Of a stretch of 64,000 nucleotides of DNA, positions 34,724 to 44,076 are shown piece after piece; the first letter of the stretch is position 1; each line of letters begins with the position of its first letter. The translations under genes were made by a program, and so were the position numbers. Under the pieces are notes generated by a model. That model ran no database searches and was not told the origin of the DNA. It saw only the letters and a program-made list of their open reading frames with translations. The stretch spans positions 169,931 to 233,930 of the forward strand of contig NZ_AFHG01000028.1 in assembly GCF_000214035.2 (NCBI RefSeq), read 5' to 3'. This stretch comes from Methyloversatilis universalis FAM5. GTDB taxonomy: Bacteria > Pseudomonadota > Gammaproteobacteria > Burkholderiales > Rhodocyclaceae.

Positions 34724-36016
34724 ATGAACATTCCGGAAGACAACGGCCTGCTGCGCTTTCTGACCTGCGGCAGCGTGGACGACGGCAAGAGCACGCTGAT
34801 CGGCCGGCTGCTGCACGACAGCCGGGCCATACTTGCCGACACGCTGCAGGCGATCGAACGCACGTCGGCGCGGCGCGGGCTGGAAACGATAGACCTGTCG
34901 CTGCTGACCGATGGCCTTCAGGCCGAGCGCGAGCAGGGCATCACCATCGATGTGGCCTACCGCTACTTCTCGTCAGGCCGACGCACCTACATCATCGCCG
35001 ACGCGCCGGGGCACGAGCAGTACACCCGCAACATGGTGACCGCCGCCTCGACCGCCGATCTGGCCATCATCATGATCGACGCGCGCCGTGGCGTGCAGAC
35101 ACAGACCCGGCGGCACACCTGGATCGCGGCGCTGCTCGGCATTCCCCATCTGGTGGTGGCGATCAACAAGATGGATCTGGTGGATCACGCGCAGTCGGTG
35201 TTCGAGCGCATCCGCGCCGACTACCTCGCGTTCGCCGCCCGCGCCGGCATCGGCACGGTCCGCTTCGTGCCGATGTCCGCGCTGCATGGCGACATGGTGG
35301 TCGAGCGCGGTGAGCGGCTGGACTGGTACGAGGGACCGACGCTGATGGACATGCTGGAAACCGCACACACCCGCGCCGATGCGCACGCGCAGCCGCTGCG
35401 CTTTCCGGTGCAGTGGGTGTGCCGCCCGCAGGACCCGGCCAACCCGGCGCTGCACGACTACCGCGGCTTCATGGGGCGGGTCGAATCCGGCCGGATCGCG
35501 GTCGGCGACCCGGTCAGCGTGCTGCCGTCCGGGCTGCGTACCCGGGTGAAGGCGATCCAGATCGGCGGCGATACGCTCGACCGCGCGATCGCCGAACAGT
35601 CGGTCGCGCTGCTGCTCGAGGACGACATCGACGTGTCGCGCGGCGACATGATCGTGGCGCCGGAACAGCCGCCGCGGGTGCTGCGCGAAATCACCGCCGA
35701 CCTGTGCTGGCTGTCGGCGCAGCCGATGGACCGCGCGCGCACCTATCTGATCCGGCACACGACGCGCGAAGTCCGCGCGAAGCTGGTGGCCATCGATCAC
35801 CGGCTGGACGTGAATACGCAGGAACGCCTGCCGGCCGAAAGGCTCGCGATGAACGACATCGCCCGCGTGCGTTTCAGACTGGCTCACCCGGTGTTCGCCG
35901 ACGCGTACGCGACCAACCGCTCGACCGGCGCCTTCGTGGTGATCGACGAGGGCAGTTACGGCACCGTGGGCGCGGGCATGATCGTGGAGGCGGACGGGCC
36001 GGCGGCGGAGGCCTGA
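34724..36016 (+). CDS. cysN: Sulfate adenylyltransferase subunit 1 (GTPase)
   Basis: 430 residues. The EF-Tu-like GTPase motifs are CGSVDDGKSTLIGRLL (G1), DAPGHEQYTRNMVTAAS (G3) and NKMD (G4). Two beta-barrel domains follow, with RGDMIVAPEQPP near the junction. The length shows it lacks the fused APS-kinase (CysC) domain seen in NodQ-like proteins. GTP hydrolysis drives APS formation by CysD. It is the last gene of the dabBA-cysDN cluster. Confidence 0.96.
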   Translation: MNIPEDNGLLRFLTCGSVDDGKSTLIGRLLHDSRAILADTLQAIERTSARRGLETIDLSLLTDGLQAEREQGITIDVAYRYFSSGRRTYIIADAPGHEQYTRNMVTAASTADLAIIMIDARRGVQTQTRRHTWIAALLGIPHLVVAINKMDLVDHAQSVFERIRADYLAFAARAGIGTVRFVPMSALHGDMVVERGERLDWYEGPTLMDMLETAHTRADAHAQPLRFPVQWVCRPQDPANPALHDYRGFMGRVESGRIAVGDPVSVLPSGLRTRVKAIQIGGDTLDRAIAEQSVALLLEDDIDVSRGDMIVAPEQPPRVLREITADLCWLSAQPMDRARTYLIRHTTREVRAKLVAIDHRLDVNTQERLPAERLAMNDIARVRFRLAHPVFADAYATNRSTGAFVVIDEGSYGTVGAGMIVEADGPAAEA

Positions 36017-36035
36017 GCCGCGCCCGTTCAAGACG

Positions 36036-36071
36036 GCGGCGCGCAGGCCGTTAATACGGACTGCGCGCCGC
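36036..36071 (+). other. Strong hairpin after cysN
   Basis: GCGGCGCGCAG and CTGCGCGCCGC form a perfect 11-bp stem enclosing a nested CCGT/ACGG stem. It starts 20 bases after the cysN stop, without a T-run. It may protect or end the dab-cys transcript. Confidence 0.7.
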
Positions 36072-36093
36072 TTCACGGTGCAGGAGAGCATTC

Positions 36094-36285
36094 ATGGACG
36101 TTTCCGCAATCGCCAGTGCGGCCACCGCAATGTCGCAGCAGCGGGTGGCTGACGCCGCCGGCACGATGGTGCTGAAGAAGGCGCTCGACATTCAGGCGCA
36201 GAGCGCGGCCCAGTTGCTGGAGGCCCTGCCGGCGCCGCAGCCGGTCGCACCGTCGTCGAAAAACATCATCGACACCTACGCCTGA
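36094..36285 (+). CDS. YjfB-like putative motility protein
   Basis: 63 residues: MDVSAIASAATAMSQQRVAD, then VLKKALDIQAQSAAQLLEAL and IIDTYA. This is the YjfB family layout, a short Ala/Gln-rich amphipathic helical protein sometimes associated with flagellar genes. A GGAG site precedes the ATG. No motility genes are in the window, so the role is uncertain. Confidence 0.85.
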   Translation: MDVSAIASAATAMSQQRVADAAGTMVLKKALDIQAQSAAQLLEALPAPQPVAPSSKNIIDTYA

Positions 36286-36372
36286 TCCCGGCGCCCGTCC
36301 GCGCCCACCGAATGCTGCGGCCTGAAGCAGGTCACTCAGCGCGGGCAGGGCGGATGCCGGATATTCATTCAA

Positions 36373-36395
36373 GGGGCGCTGCGGCGCCCCGTTTC
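36373..36395 (+). terminator. Possible terminator after the YjfB-like gene
   Basis: GGGGCGC / GCGCCCC with a TGCG loop is followed by GTTTC. Weak T-run; it lies between converging genes. Confidence 0.5.
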
Positions 36396-36433
36396 ACATG
36401 TGCCGGTCGCGGGTCGTCCGCCGGCACGCCCCT

Positions 36434-39007
36434 TCATCTGTTCCGCTTCATCGCCGCCTTCTTCGCCGCCGTCATCGTGCCGCTGCCCTGCAGCGCCCGG
36501 CGCAGATAGGGCGCGGTGCGGCTGTCCGCCGCCTGTGCGACTTCGGCCGGCGTACCCTGCGCAACGATGCGGCCACCCTCCGCACCGGCGCCCGGCCCCA
36601 TGTCGATCACCCAGTCCGCGCGCGCCACCAGTCGCATGTCGTGTTCGACCAGCACCACGCTGTTGCCGGCATCGACCAGTACTTCGAGCTGGCCGAGCAG
36701 GCGTTCGACGTCGGCCGGATGCAGGCCGGTGGTCGGTTCGTCCAGCACGTACAGCGTGCCGCCTCGTCCGCTGCGCTGCAGTTCGGTGGCGAGCTTGATG
36801 CGCTGAGCCTCGCCGCCCGACAGTTCGGTGGCCGGCTGGCCCAGCCGCAGATAGCCCAGGCCGAGCCGGCTCAGCAGCGTGAGCGGGGCGCGCACCCGGG
36901 GTTCGTCCGCAAACACCTCGCAGGCCTGATCGACCGTGAGGTCCAGCACTTCGGCGATGTTGCGGCCCTGCCAGGTCACTGCCAGCGTGGCCGGGTTGTA
37001 GCGGGTGCCGTGGCAGTCGGCGCAGGGCGCGTACACGCCGGGCATGAACAGCAGTTCGACGCTGACGAAGCCTTCCCCCTCGCAGGTCGGGCAGCGGCCC
37101 TTGGCCACGTTGAACGAGAAGCGCCCGGCGTCGAAGCCGCGCTTGCGCGCCGCCGGCGTCTGCGCGAACAGCTTGCGCACCTCGTCGAACAGGCCGGTGT
37201 AGGTGGCGAGGTTGGAGCGCGGCGTGCGGCCGATCGGCTTCTGGTCGATGCGCACCAGCCGGCGTATCGCGTCCGCGCCTCCGCCCAGCCGGCCTTCGGT
37301 CGGCGCACTGTCGGCCGGCGGCTGTTCGCCGTCGTCGTGCTCCGGCTCCGCTTCGACCACGTGGCCCAGGTGTTCGGCCACCAGTTCGACCAGTGCCTGA
37401 CTGATCAGGCTGGACTTTCCGGAGCCGGACAGGCCGGTCACCGCGCACAGCACCCCGAGCGGTATGCGCGCGTCCAGCCGGTGCAGGTTGTTGCGGCTCA
37501 CGTCGTGCAGCGCCAGCCAGCCGGACGGCGTGCGCGGGGTACGCGGCGCCGGCAGGTCCGACTTCAGAAAGCGCGCGGTGGCCGACCCGCAGACACCCGC
37601 CAGACCCTCGGGCGGCCCGCTGTAGACGATGCGTCCGCCCTCGCTGCCGGCGCCCGGACCGACATCGACCACCCAGTCGGCGCGGCGGATCATGTCGAGG
37701 TCGTGCTCGACCACGAACACGCTGTTGCCCGCCTGTTTCAATTGCAGCAGGGCGTCGAACAGCGCCTCGCCGTCTGTGGGATGCAGGCCGGCGGACGGTT
37801 CGTCCAGCACATAGACCACGCCGAACAGCTGCGAGCGCAGCTGGGTGGCCAGCCTGAGCCGCTGCAGTTCGCCCGGCGACAGCGTGGGCGTGCTGCGTTC
37901 CAGCGTCAGATAGCCGAGACCCAGCCGCAGCAGCACCTCGATGCGGTCGACCACGTCGCCGGCCAGCCGCTGCGCCGCGAGGCGTTTTTCCTCGGACAGC
38001 CGTGCGTCCGCCTCACCGGCGGCGGCGGGGGCCAGCAGGCGTGCCACTTCGGACAGCGGCTGGCGCGACAGCGCACCGATGTCCAGCCCGGCGAAGGTGA
38101 CTGCCAGCGCCTCCCGCTTGAGCCGCTTGCCGTCGCAGGCCGGGCAGTCGCTGGCCCGCATGTAGCGCGACACGCGCTTTCTCATCAGCGCGCTCTGCGT
38201 CGTCGCGAAGGTGTGCAGCACGTAGCGGCGCGCGCTGGTGAAGGTGCCCTGATAGCTCGGCTCCATCTTCCGCCGCAGCGCGATGCGCGTCTCTTCCGGC
38301 GTCAGGCCGGCATACACCGGCACCACCGGCTGTTCGTCGGTGAACAGGATCCAGTCGCGCACCTTGCGCGGCAGCTTCGCCCACGGCAGGTCGATGTCCA
38401 TGCCCATGCTGACCAGGATGTCGCGCAGGTTCTGCCCGTGCCAGGCCGGCGGCCAGGCGCTGACTGCGCCTTCCCGTATCGTCAGCGAGGGGTCGAGCAC
38501 CAGCGTGTCTTCGCTCACCTCGAACACGCGGCCCAGCCCGTGACAGTCCGGGCAGGCGCCCTGCGGCGTGTTGGGCGAGAAGTCCTCCGCCTGCAGCATG
38601 GGCTGGCGCGCCGGGTAGCGGCCGGCGCGTGAATACAGCAGACGCAGCAGGCTGGACAGCGTGGTCACGCTGCCCACCGATGAGCGCGCGCCCGGCGTGC
38701 CGCGCTGCTGCTGCAGCGCCACCGCCGGCGGCAGGCCTTCGATGCTGTCGACATCCGGCACGCCGGCCTGGTCGATCAGCCGGCGCGCGTACGGCGCCAC
38801 CGATTCCAGATAGCGCCGCTGCGCCTCGGCGTACAGCGTGCCGAACGCCAGTGAGGATTTGCCGGAGCCGGATACACCGGAAAACGCGACCAGCGCGTCG
38901 CGCGGCAGATCGACGTCGATGTCCTTCAGATTGTGTTCGCGCGCGCCGCGCACGCGGACGGTGGCGGCGGGCAGCAGGGCGTCGGCGGAAGGCGGTGTCT
39001 TGCGCAT
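36434..39007 (-). CDS. UvrA2-type excinuclease ATPase subunit
   Basis: 857 residues, shorter than canonical UvrA (about 940). Two ABC ATPase halves: GVSGSGKSSLAFGTLYAEAQ and GLSGSGKSSLISQALVELV; zinc-binding CPDCHGLG, CPACDGKRLKRE and CPTCEGEGF; signatures TLSPGELQRLRLA and LSGGEAQRIKLATEL. The shorter length, with a reduced UvrB-interaction region, matches the UvrA2 class, often linked to drug or damage tolerance rather than the core UvrABC pathway. A second, canonical uvrA is expected elsewhere. Confidence 0.93.
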   Translation of the reverse strand: MRKTPPSADALLPAATVRVRGAREHNLKDIDVDLPRDALVAFSGVSGSGKSSLAFGTLYAEAQRRYLESVAPYARRLIDQAGVPDVDSIEGLPPAVALQQQRGTPGARSSVGSVTTLSSLLRLLYSRAGRYPARQPMLQAEDFSPNTPQGACPDCHGLGRVFEVSEDTLVLDPSLTIREGAVSAWPPAWHGQNLRDILVSMGMDIDLPWAKLPRKVRDWILFTDEQPVVPVYAGLTPEETRIALRRKMEPSYQGTFTSARRYVLHTFATTQSALMRKRVSRYMRASDCPACDGKRLKREALAVTFAGLDIGALSRQPLSEVARLLAPAAAGEADARLSEEKRLAAQRLAGDVVDRIEVLLRLGLGYLTLERSTPTLSPGELQRLRLATQLRSQLFGVVYVLDEPSAGLHPTDGEALFDALLQLKQAGNSVFVVEHDLDMIRRADWVVDVGPGAGSEGGRIVYSGPPEGLAGVCGSATARFLKSDLPAPRTPRTPSGWLALHDVSRNNLHRLDARIPLGVLCAVTGLSGSGKSSLISQALVELVAEHLGHVVEAEPEHDDGEQPPADSAPTEGRLGGGADAIRRLVRIDQKPIGRTPRSNLATYTGLFDEVRKLFAQTPAARKRGFDAGRFSFNVAKGRCPTCEGEGFVSVELLFMPGVYAPCADCHGTRYNPATLAVTWQGRNIAEVLDLTVDQACEVFADEPRVRAPLTLLSRLGLGYLRLGQPATELSGGEAQRIKLATELQRSGRGGTLYVLDEPTTGLHPADVERLLGQLEVLVDAGNSVVLVEHDMRLVARADWVIDMGPGAGAEGGRIVAQGTPAEVAQAADSRTAPYLRRALQGSGTMTAAKKAAMKRNR

Positions 39008-39224
39008 GCGGAGCGGGAAAAGTGTTCAGCGGGCGGGCCGAGCTTACGCGAAGGTGTTGCCGGCGCGTCGCAGTGTGCCCGCCGCTGTGCCGCGCCGGCG
39101 GCGATCCAGGCCGGGCGCGCCGGGTGCGTCGCACTGTGTGCCTACAATGCGGCCCGTGCTGTCCGGCACCCCGTCCCGGGGGCCGTACGACCGGTTTTCC
39201 GCTTTACCCATCCAAGGAGCTCAC

Positions 39225-39500
39225 ATGTCCCAGATCGTCGTTGAACACAATCCGTCGGAAGAGAAACTGAAACAGCTGGGCGTCGCCAGCTGGTCCATCT
39301 GGGAAAAGGAAGTGTCGAAGTTTCCGCTCGATTTCGACATGACCGAAAGCGCCTACCTGCTGGAAGGTGAAATCCACGTCACGCCGCGCGGTGGCGAGAA
39401 GGTGGTGATCAAGGCCGGCGATTTCGTCGTGTTCCCGAAGGGCCTGAAGTCGTCGTGGGAAGTGGTGAAGCCGCTGCGCAAGCACTACAAGCACAGCTGA
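39225..39500 (+). CDS. Small cupin-fold protein
   Basis: 91 residues from ATG 39225 with AAGGAG five bases upstream. ASWSIWEKEVSKFPLDFDMT, then YLLEGEIHVTPRGGEKVVIK and FVVFPKGLKSSWEVVKPLRK, is the DUF861/cupin_3 pattern, with Glu in LLEGE and no full His triad visible. Such proteins may bind small ligands. It is divergent from uvrA2. Confidence 0.88.
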   Translation: MSQIVVEHNPSEEKLKQLGVASWSIWEKEVSKFPLDFDMTESAYLLEGEIHVTPRGGEKVVIKAGDFVVFPKGLKSSWEVVKPLRKHYKHS

Positions 39501-39539
39501 TCGAGGGTTTTCCGGCGGTTGCAGACGCCGGACGACGCG

Positions 39540-39588
39540 ACGGGCCCGGTTTTTCGCACAGCATGCGAAAGCCGGGCCCGTTCTCTTT
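39540..39588. terminator. Bidirectional terminator
   Basis: ACGGGCCCGG-TTTTTCGCA pairs with TGCGAAA-GCCGGGCCCGT, followed by TTCTCTTT. It lies between the cupin gene and the convergent PEP-CTERM gene. Confidence 0.85.
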
Positions 39589-40274
39589 CAGTCGGGGCGC
39601 GCGACCCGCGCGCGGCGGCGACGCCGGTCGGCCGATCGGCCGGCCAGCAGGCCACCCAGCCCGGCCAGCCACAGCGCCGCGGCCGTCGGTTCAGGAACCG
39701 CGGTCACGTTGATGGTGATCGACCTGCCGTCGAACGATCCGTCGGCCGAGGTAGTGGTGTCGTACTGCGGATAGCTGTACACCCATGACGAGCAGCTCAG
39801 GCCGCCGTCCCCGTCGCCGGTGCAGGTTCTGGAAGCGATTTCGCTGCCGTAGGACACCGCATTGACCGCGCTCCAGCCGCCGCCCACGACAATGTCGAAA
39901 CTGCCTTCGGTCGGAAAAAGCAGCGAGAAGGACCAGCCGTTCGCATACCCGCTTCCTGGCGCTGACGACGGATAGTCGGCGAAGTTCTGGCCGCCGGCCT
40001 GCAGGAAGACCGCGCTCACGCTTTCTGCTTCGTACCCGTACCAGTTCATCACCCATTGCTGGTCGCCCTCGACCGGTGCCGGTTCGACCGCGTCGTTGCC
40101 GCCGTCCATACGCGACGAGGTATTCACGCTGAAGGACACGAAGAAATCCACCGTGCTGCCGGTCTGCACTGTGGTCTGGCTGGCGCCGAAGCTGTCGATC
40201 CGTCCGCTGGCGGACCAGGCGCCGGGGCTGAGCGCGAAGCCGAGGCAAAGCAGTGCCGGACTGAGAGTTTTCAT
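39588..40274 (-). CDS. PEP-CTERM sorting-domain exported protein
   Basis: 228 residues from ATG 40274 with a GGAG site. Signal peptide MKTLSPALLCLGFALSPGAW; a beta-rich extracellular body with a Cys pair (RTCTGDGDGGLSCSS); C-terminal VPEPTAAALWLAGLGGLLAG followed by RRRRRAR. It is unrelated in its body to the PEP-CTERM protein at 21454. Exosortase substrate, location at the envelope or matrix. Confidence 0.92.
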   Translation of the reverse strand: MKTLSPALLCLGFALSPGAWSASGRIDSFGASQTTVQTGSTVDFFVSFSVNTSSRMDGGNDAVEPAPVEGDQQWVMNWYGYEAESVSAVFLQAGGQNFADYPSSAPGSGYANGWSFSLLFPTEGSFDIVVGGGWSAVNAVSYGSEIASRTCTGDGDGGLSCSSWVYSYPQYDTTTSADGSFDGRSITINVTAVPEPTAAALWLAGLGGLLAGRSADRRRRRARVARPD

Positions 40275-40583
40275 GTCGTGCTCCTGTTTCGGTAACGCAC
40301 GTGCGGTCGCGCGCTGCGGTGTGCCGACCGGGCGTCGGGTGAGGGGGCGGGTGGGGTGTGCGGTCGGGTGAAGTGATGAGCCTAGCATCGTGATCAGTGC
40401 TTCGATACCGCTTCCGCCCGGGGCGCTGACGTGCGCGCTGTCTGCGTGGCGCATGCCGGGGTGCGGTGCTTCAATTAATATGCGGGACCAAAAAAACGGG
40501 GTGCTCCGGCCGCGCAGCGCGCTGACGTCTGTCCGCCCGCCTTCGCATCGGCCCGGAAAGGCGCCCCCATATGAGATCCGACA
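40275..40583. other. Divergent regulatory gap
   Basis: About 308 bases between the PEP-CTERM gene and psd. No gene is supported. An AT-rich patch (CAATTAATATGCGG, about 40471-40484) may hold a promoter, but I cannot define -35/-10 boxes. Confidence 0.5.
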
Positions 40584-41447
40584 ATGTCGTCACCTGATCT
40601 TCGCGATCGCCTGTTCGTGCTGATGCAGCACGTGACGCCCCAGATGGGCCTGACCCGTTTCGCCGAATTCGTTGCCAATTCGCGTGGCGCATGGACGCGC
40701 GGCATCATCCCCCGCTTCATCCGCAAGTACGGCGTGGACATGAGCGAGGCGGTCGAGCCGGATCCGTCCCGCTACGCCTGTTTCAACGATTTCTTCACCC
40801 GCGCTTTGCGCCCGGATGCGCGTCCGCTGGCCGATGCGCCTTTCGTCAGCCCGGTCGATGGCGCGGTGATCGACTGCGTGCGGTTGCAGGACGACACCAT
40901 CCTGCAGGTGAAGGGCCACCCCTACAGCGCACGCGCGCTGGTCGGCGGCGATGCGTCACTGGCCGCGCCCTTCGCAGGCGGCGACGCGATTTCCATCTAT
41001 CTGAGCCCCAAGGACTACCACCGCATCCACATGCCCTGCGACGGGCGACTGCTGCGCATGATTCATGTGCCGGGCAGCCTGTATTCGGTGAATCCGGCCA
41101 CCGTGGCGGGCGTGCCCGGCCTGTTCGCGCGCAACGAGCGGGTGGTGTGCCTGTTCGAATCGGCCTTCGGCCCCTTCGTGCTCACGCTGGTCGGCGCCAT
41201 GGTGGTGGGCAGCATGCAGACCGTGTGGCACGGCCTGATCAATCCGCCGCGCACCGGCGCGCTGCGCGAGTGGCGTTACGAGGATCAGGACATCCGGCTC
41301 GCCCGCGGCGAGGAAATGGGCCGCTTCCTGCTCGGGTCGACCGTGGTGATGCTGTTCCCGAAGGGCGTGCTGCGCGCCCGTCCGGACTGGCAGCCGGGCC
41401 GCACGGTGCGCATGGGCGAAGCGATGGCGGAGGCGCTGCCCGGCTGA
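40584..41447 (+). CDS. psd: Phosphatidylserine decarboxylase
   Basis: 287 residues. The enzyme makes phosphatidylethanolamine at the inner membrane. Seen: FNDFFTRALRPDARPL, SPVDGAVIDCV, the H-containing SPKDYHRIHMPCDG, and the self-cleavage site FLLGSTVVMLFP, where the Ser of LGST becomes the pyruvoyl group (about residue 251). Length suits the Gram-negative enzyme. Its PE product is also the donor for the EptA encoded at 45008. Confidence 0.96.
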   Translation: MSSPDLRDRLFVLMQHVTPQMGLTRFAEFVANSRGAWTRGIIPRFIRKYGVDMSEAVEPDPSRYACFNDFFTRALRPDARPLADAPFVSPVDGAVIDCVRLQDDTILQVKGHPYSARALVGGDASLAAPFAGGDAISIYLSPKDYHRIHMPCDGRLLRMIHVPGSLYSVNPATVAGVPGLFARNERVVCLFESAFGPFVLTLVGAMVVGSMQTVWHGLINPPRTGALREWRYEDQDIRLARGEEMGRFLLGSTVVMLFPKGVLRARPDWQPGRTVRMGEAMAEALPG

Positions 41448-41479
41448 CCCGGCACGCTGCGCGGCCAACCCGTGTGCAG

Positions 41480-41503
41480 ATTTTGTTTCTTTCGGAACAA
41501 AAT
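41480..41503. promoter_or_regulatory. Inverted repeat upstream of the RES-Xre module
   Basis: ATTTTGTT and AACAAAAT form a perfect 8-bp inverted repeat with an 8-base spacer, 65 bases before the antitoxin ATG. A likely operator for the HTH antitoxin complex. Confidence 0.6.
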
Positions 41504-41567
41504 CAGTGTGAATCGAAACCAATAGGCTATGCTGAAGCCTGAAACCGATTCCCACAGGAGAGCCGCC

Positions 41568-41963
41568 ATGGGCGCCTTGGCCGACAAGCCCGTCACCGGG
41601 TCAGAAGACCGCGGCGCGCTGGCCCGCATGACCATGACCCTGCTTGACCACTGGCAGCTGGGCACCGAAGACCAGGCCGCGCTGCTCGGCATCGCCGCCA
41701 GCAACCGCGCGGCGCTGGCGCGTTACCGCCGCGGCGAGCCGATCGGCGGCAGCCGCGACCAGTACGAGCGGGTCGGTCATCTGCTGGGCATCCACAAGAA
41801 TCTGCGCCTGCTGTTTCCGCAGAACCGCGATCTGGCCTACCGCTGGATGAGCACCCGCAACCGCGCTTTCGACAACCTGACGCCGGTCGAGGTGGTGAAG
41901 GAGTGGGGCTTCGCCGGCCTGCTAATGGTGCGCGCCTACCTCGACCGGGCACGCGGCCAGTGA
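41568..41963 (+). CDS. Xre/MbcA/ParS-type antitoxin
   Basis: 131 residues from ATG 41568 with AGGAG upstream. An HTH-like N-terminal part ([20 protein letters not shown]) precedes the toxin-binding domain ending [20 protein letters not shown] and [18 protein letters not shown]. It forms a complex with the RES toxin encoded next; the stop and toxin start overlap as GTGA. An upstream ATG (41529) lacks a ribosome site. Confidence 0.93.
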   Translation: MGALADKPVTGSEDRGALARMTMTLLDHWQLGTEDQAALLGIAASNRAALARYRRGEPIGGSRDQYERVGHLLGIHKNLRLLFPQNRDLAYRWMSTRNRAFDNLTPVEVVKEWGFAGLLMVRAYLDRARGQ

Positions 41964-42721
41964 GTGGTTCCGATGCCGGCCGCGTGCCGGCGGGGCAGGG
42001 CGATCTGTTTGCGCGGCTCACGCTGGCCGATGTCCGGCAGGACGTGTTCCGCAACATCGTGTCGCTGCGCAGTTCGCAGGATCTGTTCGACGATCTGAGC
42101 GAAGACCCGGCCGAATGGGCGCTGGCGCAGAAGGTGGAGGGCGACGCCAAGCCGCCGCCCTACCGCTCGCCCACGCCTGTCGTGCACCGCCCGTTCGAGG
42201 ACGCCGCCTGGTTCAACGCCATCGCCTGGCCGTTCCAGCACTGGCAGGCCAGCCGCTTTTCCGACGGCCACCATGGCGTGTGGTACGGCTCGGAGTCGGT
42301 CGACACCACGGTGTATGAATCCGCCTGGCACTGGCGCATGGGCCTGCTGGCCGACGCCGGCTTCGAGCGCGAATCGGTGGTGGCCGAGCGCAAGGTGTAC
42401 ATGGTGAGCTGCCAGGCGGCGCTGCTGGATTTCCGGCCGCTCACCGCCGACTGGCCGGATCTGCTGCACCCGGCGGACTACCGCTTTCCGCAGTCGGTCG
42501 GCGCGCGCATTCACCGCGAGGGGCACCCCGGTCTGCTCATCCAGTCGGTCCGGCGCCCGGCCGGTCAGAACTGCGCGGTGTTCAATCCGGCGGTGCTGGC
42601 CAACCCGCGCCACCACCTGCAGCTCAGCTACCGGCTCGACGGCGACACCGTGGTGGTCGAAAAGACGCCGGGCGTGGTGTGGTTCGGCATCGATGCCGGC
42701 GATTTCGGCGGTGGCGGTTGA
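41960..42721 (+). CDS. RES-domain toxin
   Basis: 253 residues from GTG 41960. The RES fold is shown by [32 protein letters not shown] and [16 protein letters not shown], with the conserved Arg, Glu and Ser positions. RES toxins degrade NAD+ and are neutralised by an Xre-type partner. The gene is translationally coupled to the antitoxin, the normal order for this class. Ends just before the convergent MFS gene. Confidence 0.93.
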   Translation: MSGSDAGRVPAGQGDLFARLTLADVRQDVFRNIVSLRSSQDLFDDLSEDPAEWALAQKVEGDAKPPPYRSPTPVVHRPFEDAAWFNAIAWPFQHWQASRFSDGHHGVWYGSESVDTTVYESAWHWRMGLLADAGFERESVVAERKVYMVSCQAALLDFRPLTADWPDLLHPADYRFPQSVGARIHREGHPGLLIQSVRRPAGQNCAVFNPAVLANPRHHLQLSYRLDGDTVVVEKTPGVVWFGIDAGDFGGGG

Positions 42722-42730
42722 AGCCGCGGC

Positions 42731-43948
42731 TCAGTGCCCGGCGGGCGCCTCCGGCATCGTGTCGGTCCGCCGCAGCAGTTCGAGCAGCACCATGCCGGCG
42801 ATCATGAAGGCCGCCGCCATCGCCAGCGCGCCGCGGTAGCTGCCGGTGGCTGCCGCGATATAGCCGGCCATCGCCGGCGCGGCGATCTGCGCCACGCCAT
42901 AGCTCAAAGTCATGCGCGCCATGGCCTTGGCCGGCGCATCCGGATAGTGGCGCCCGGTCAGCGTCAGCGTGAGGCTCACGATGCCGACGAAGGTGCCGCC
43001 GAACAGCGCCGCACCGAGCAGATTGAGCAGCGGGTCGTCGCTGACGACCGGCAGCAGGATGGACACGGTCTGCAGCGCGTAGGCGATCAGCAGCGCCGGG
43101 ATCTGGCCAACGGCACGCGCCACGCGGTCCCAGATGAAGCCGGACGGCGTCGCCGTGGCACCGACCAGCACCCATACCCAGCCGCCGCGCCCGGCCAGCA
43201 GCGGCAGCTTTTCCAGGATGGCGACGATGAAGGTGGCGCTGATCACGTAGCCGAAGCCGGCGCAGAAATAGGTGGCCATCAGCAGGCCGGTCCAGCGGGT
43301 CGCCGGCGGCGCCACCATGCTCGCGGGCAATGCGCGGCCGTCCGCCTGCGTGACCACCGGCGGCGGCAGCCAGCGCCAGGCCGGCACGAACAGCACCGCG
43401 CCCAGCAGGCCCAGGCCCAGCCACTGCTGGTCCCAGCGCAGCCACTCGACCATGGCCGCCACCGCGACACCCGACACCGCCACGCCCAGACCGAGGCCGA
43501 TGAAGTGCAGGCCCAGTTCCGGCCGGTGACCGTTGCGGATGAGCCAGTTCAGCACCAGACCGGAGGCGAGCAGCAGGCCGGCGGTGCTGGACACGCCGGA
43601 CAGATAGCGCAGCACGCCCCACAGCACGGTGTCGTCAGTCAGGCCCATGGCGGCGGTGCTGATCACCGCGACCACCAGCCCGAAGCGGTAGAACAGGTAC
43701 TTGAAGCGCAGATCGCTGACCGAGGCGGCGATCAGCGCGCCGGTCATGTAGCCGGCGTAGTTGATGGTCGCCAGCCAGCCGCCGGCCACGTGCGACAGCC
43801 CGGCCTGGCTGCGCATGATGGGCAGCAGCGGCGTGTAGGCGAAGCGGGCGAGGCCGACGGTCAGCACCAGCGCGCAGATGCCGGCCAGGATGACCCGCAC
43901 GCGGGTTTCCGGTGATGCGTGAGGCAGGGGAAGCGAAGCGGCAGACAT
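42731..43948 (-). CDS. YbfB/YjiJ-family MFS transporter
   Basis: 405 residues with 12 hydrophobic helices. GICALVLTVGLARFAYTPLLP and GGWLATINYAGYMTGALIAA are diagnostic of YbfB/YjiJ. Substrate unknown; members have been linked to drug efflux. It is divergent from an AraC-type gene at 44077 that probably controls it. Confidence 0.93.
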   Translation of the reverse strand: MSAASLPLPHASPETRVRVILAGICALVLTVGLARFAYTPLLPIMRSQAGLSHVAGGWLATINYAGYMTGALIAASVSDLRFKYLFYRFGLVVAVISTAAMGLTDDTVLWGVLRYLSGVSSTAGLLLASGLVLNWLIRNGHRPELGLHFIGLGLGVAVSGVAVAAMVEWLRWDQQWLGLGLLGAVLFVPAWRWLPPPVVTQADGRALPASMVAPPATRWTGLLMATYFCAGFGYVISATFIVAILEKLPLLAGRGGWVWVLVGATATPSGFIWDRVARAVGQIPALLIAYALQTVSILLPVVSDDPLLNLLGAALFGGTFVGIVSLTLTLTGRHYPDAPAKAMARMTLSYGVAQIAAPAMAGYIAAATGSYRGALAMAAAFMIAGMVLLELLRRTDTMPEAPAGH

Positions 43949-44076
43949 GGCGGTGCGGCGGACAGGGAGGGTCTGCCATGCTAGGGCGCCGTGATCGGTA
44001 TGTCTTTCGATACACTGACCATCGCTGTCGATGAAATGACAGGGCGCCGCGTCAGCTCACGGGGCGCGGACAGACG

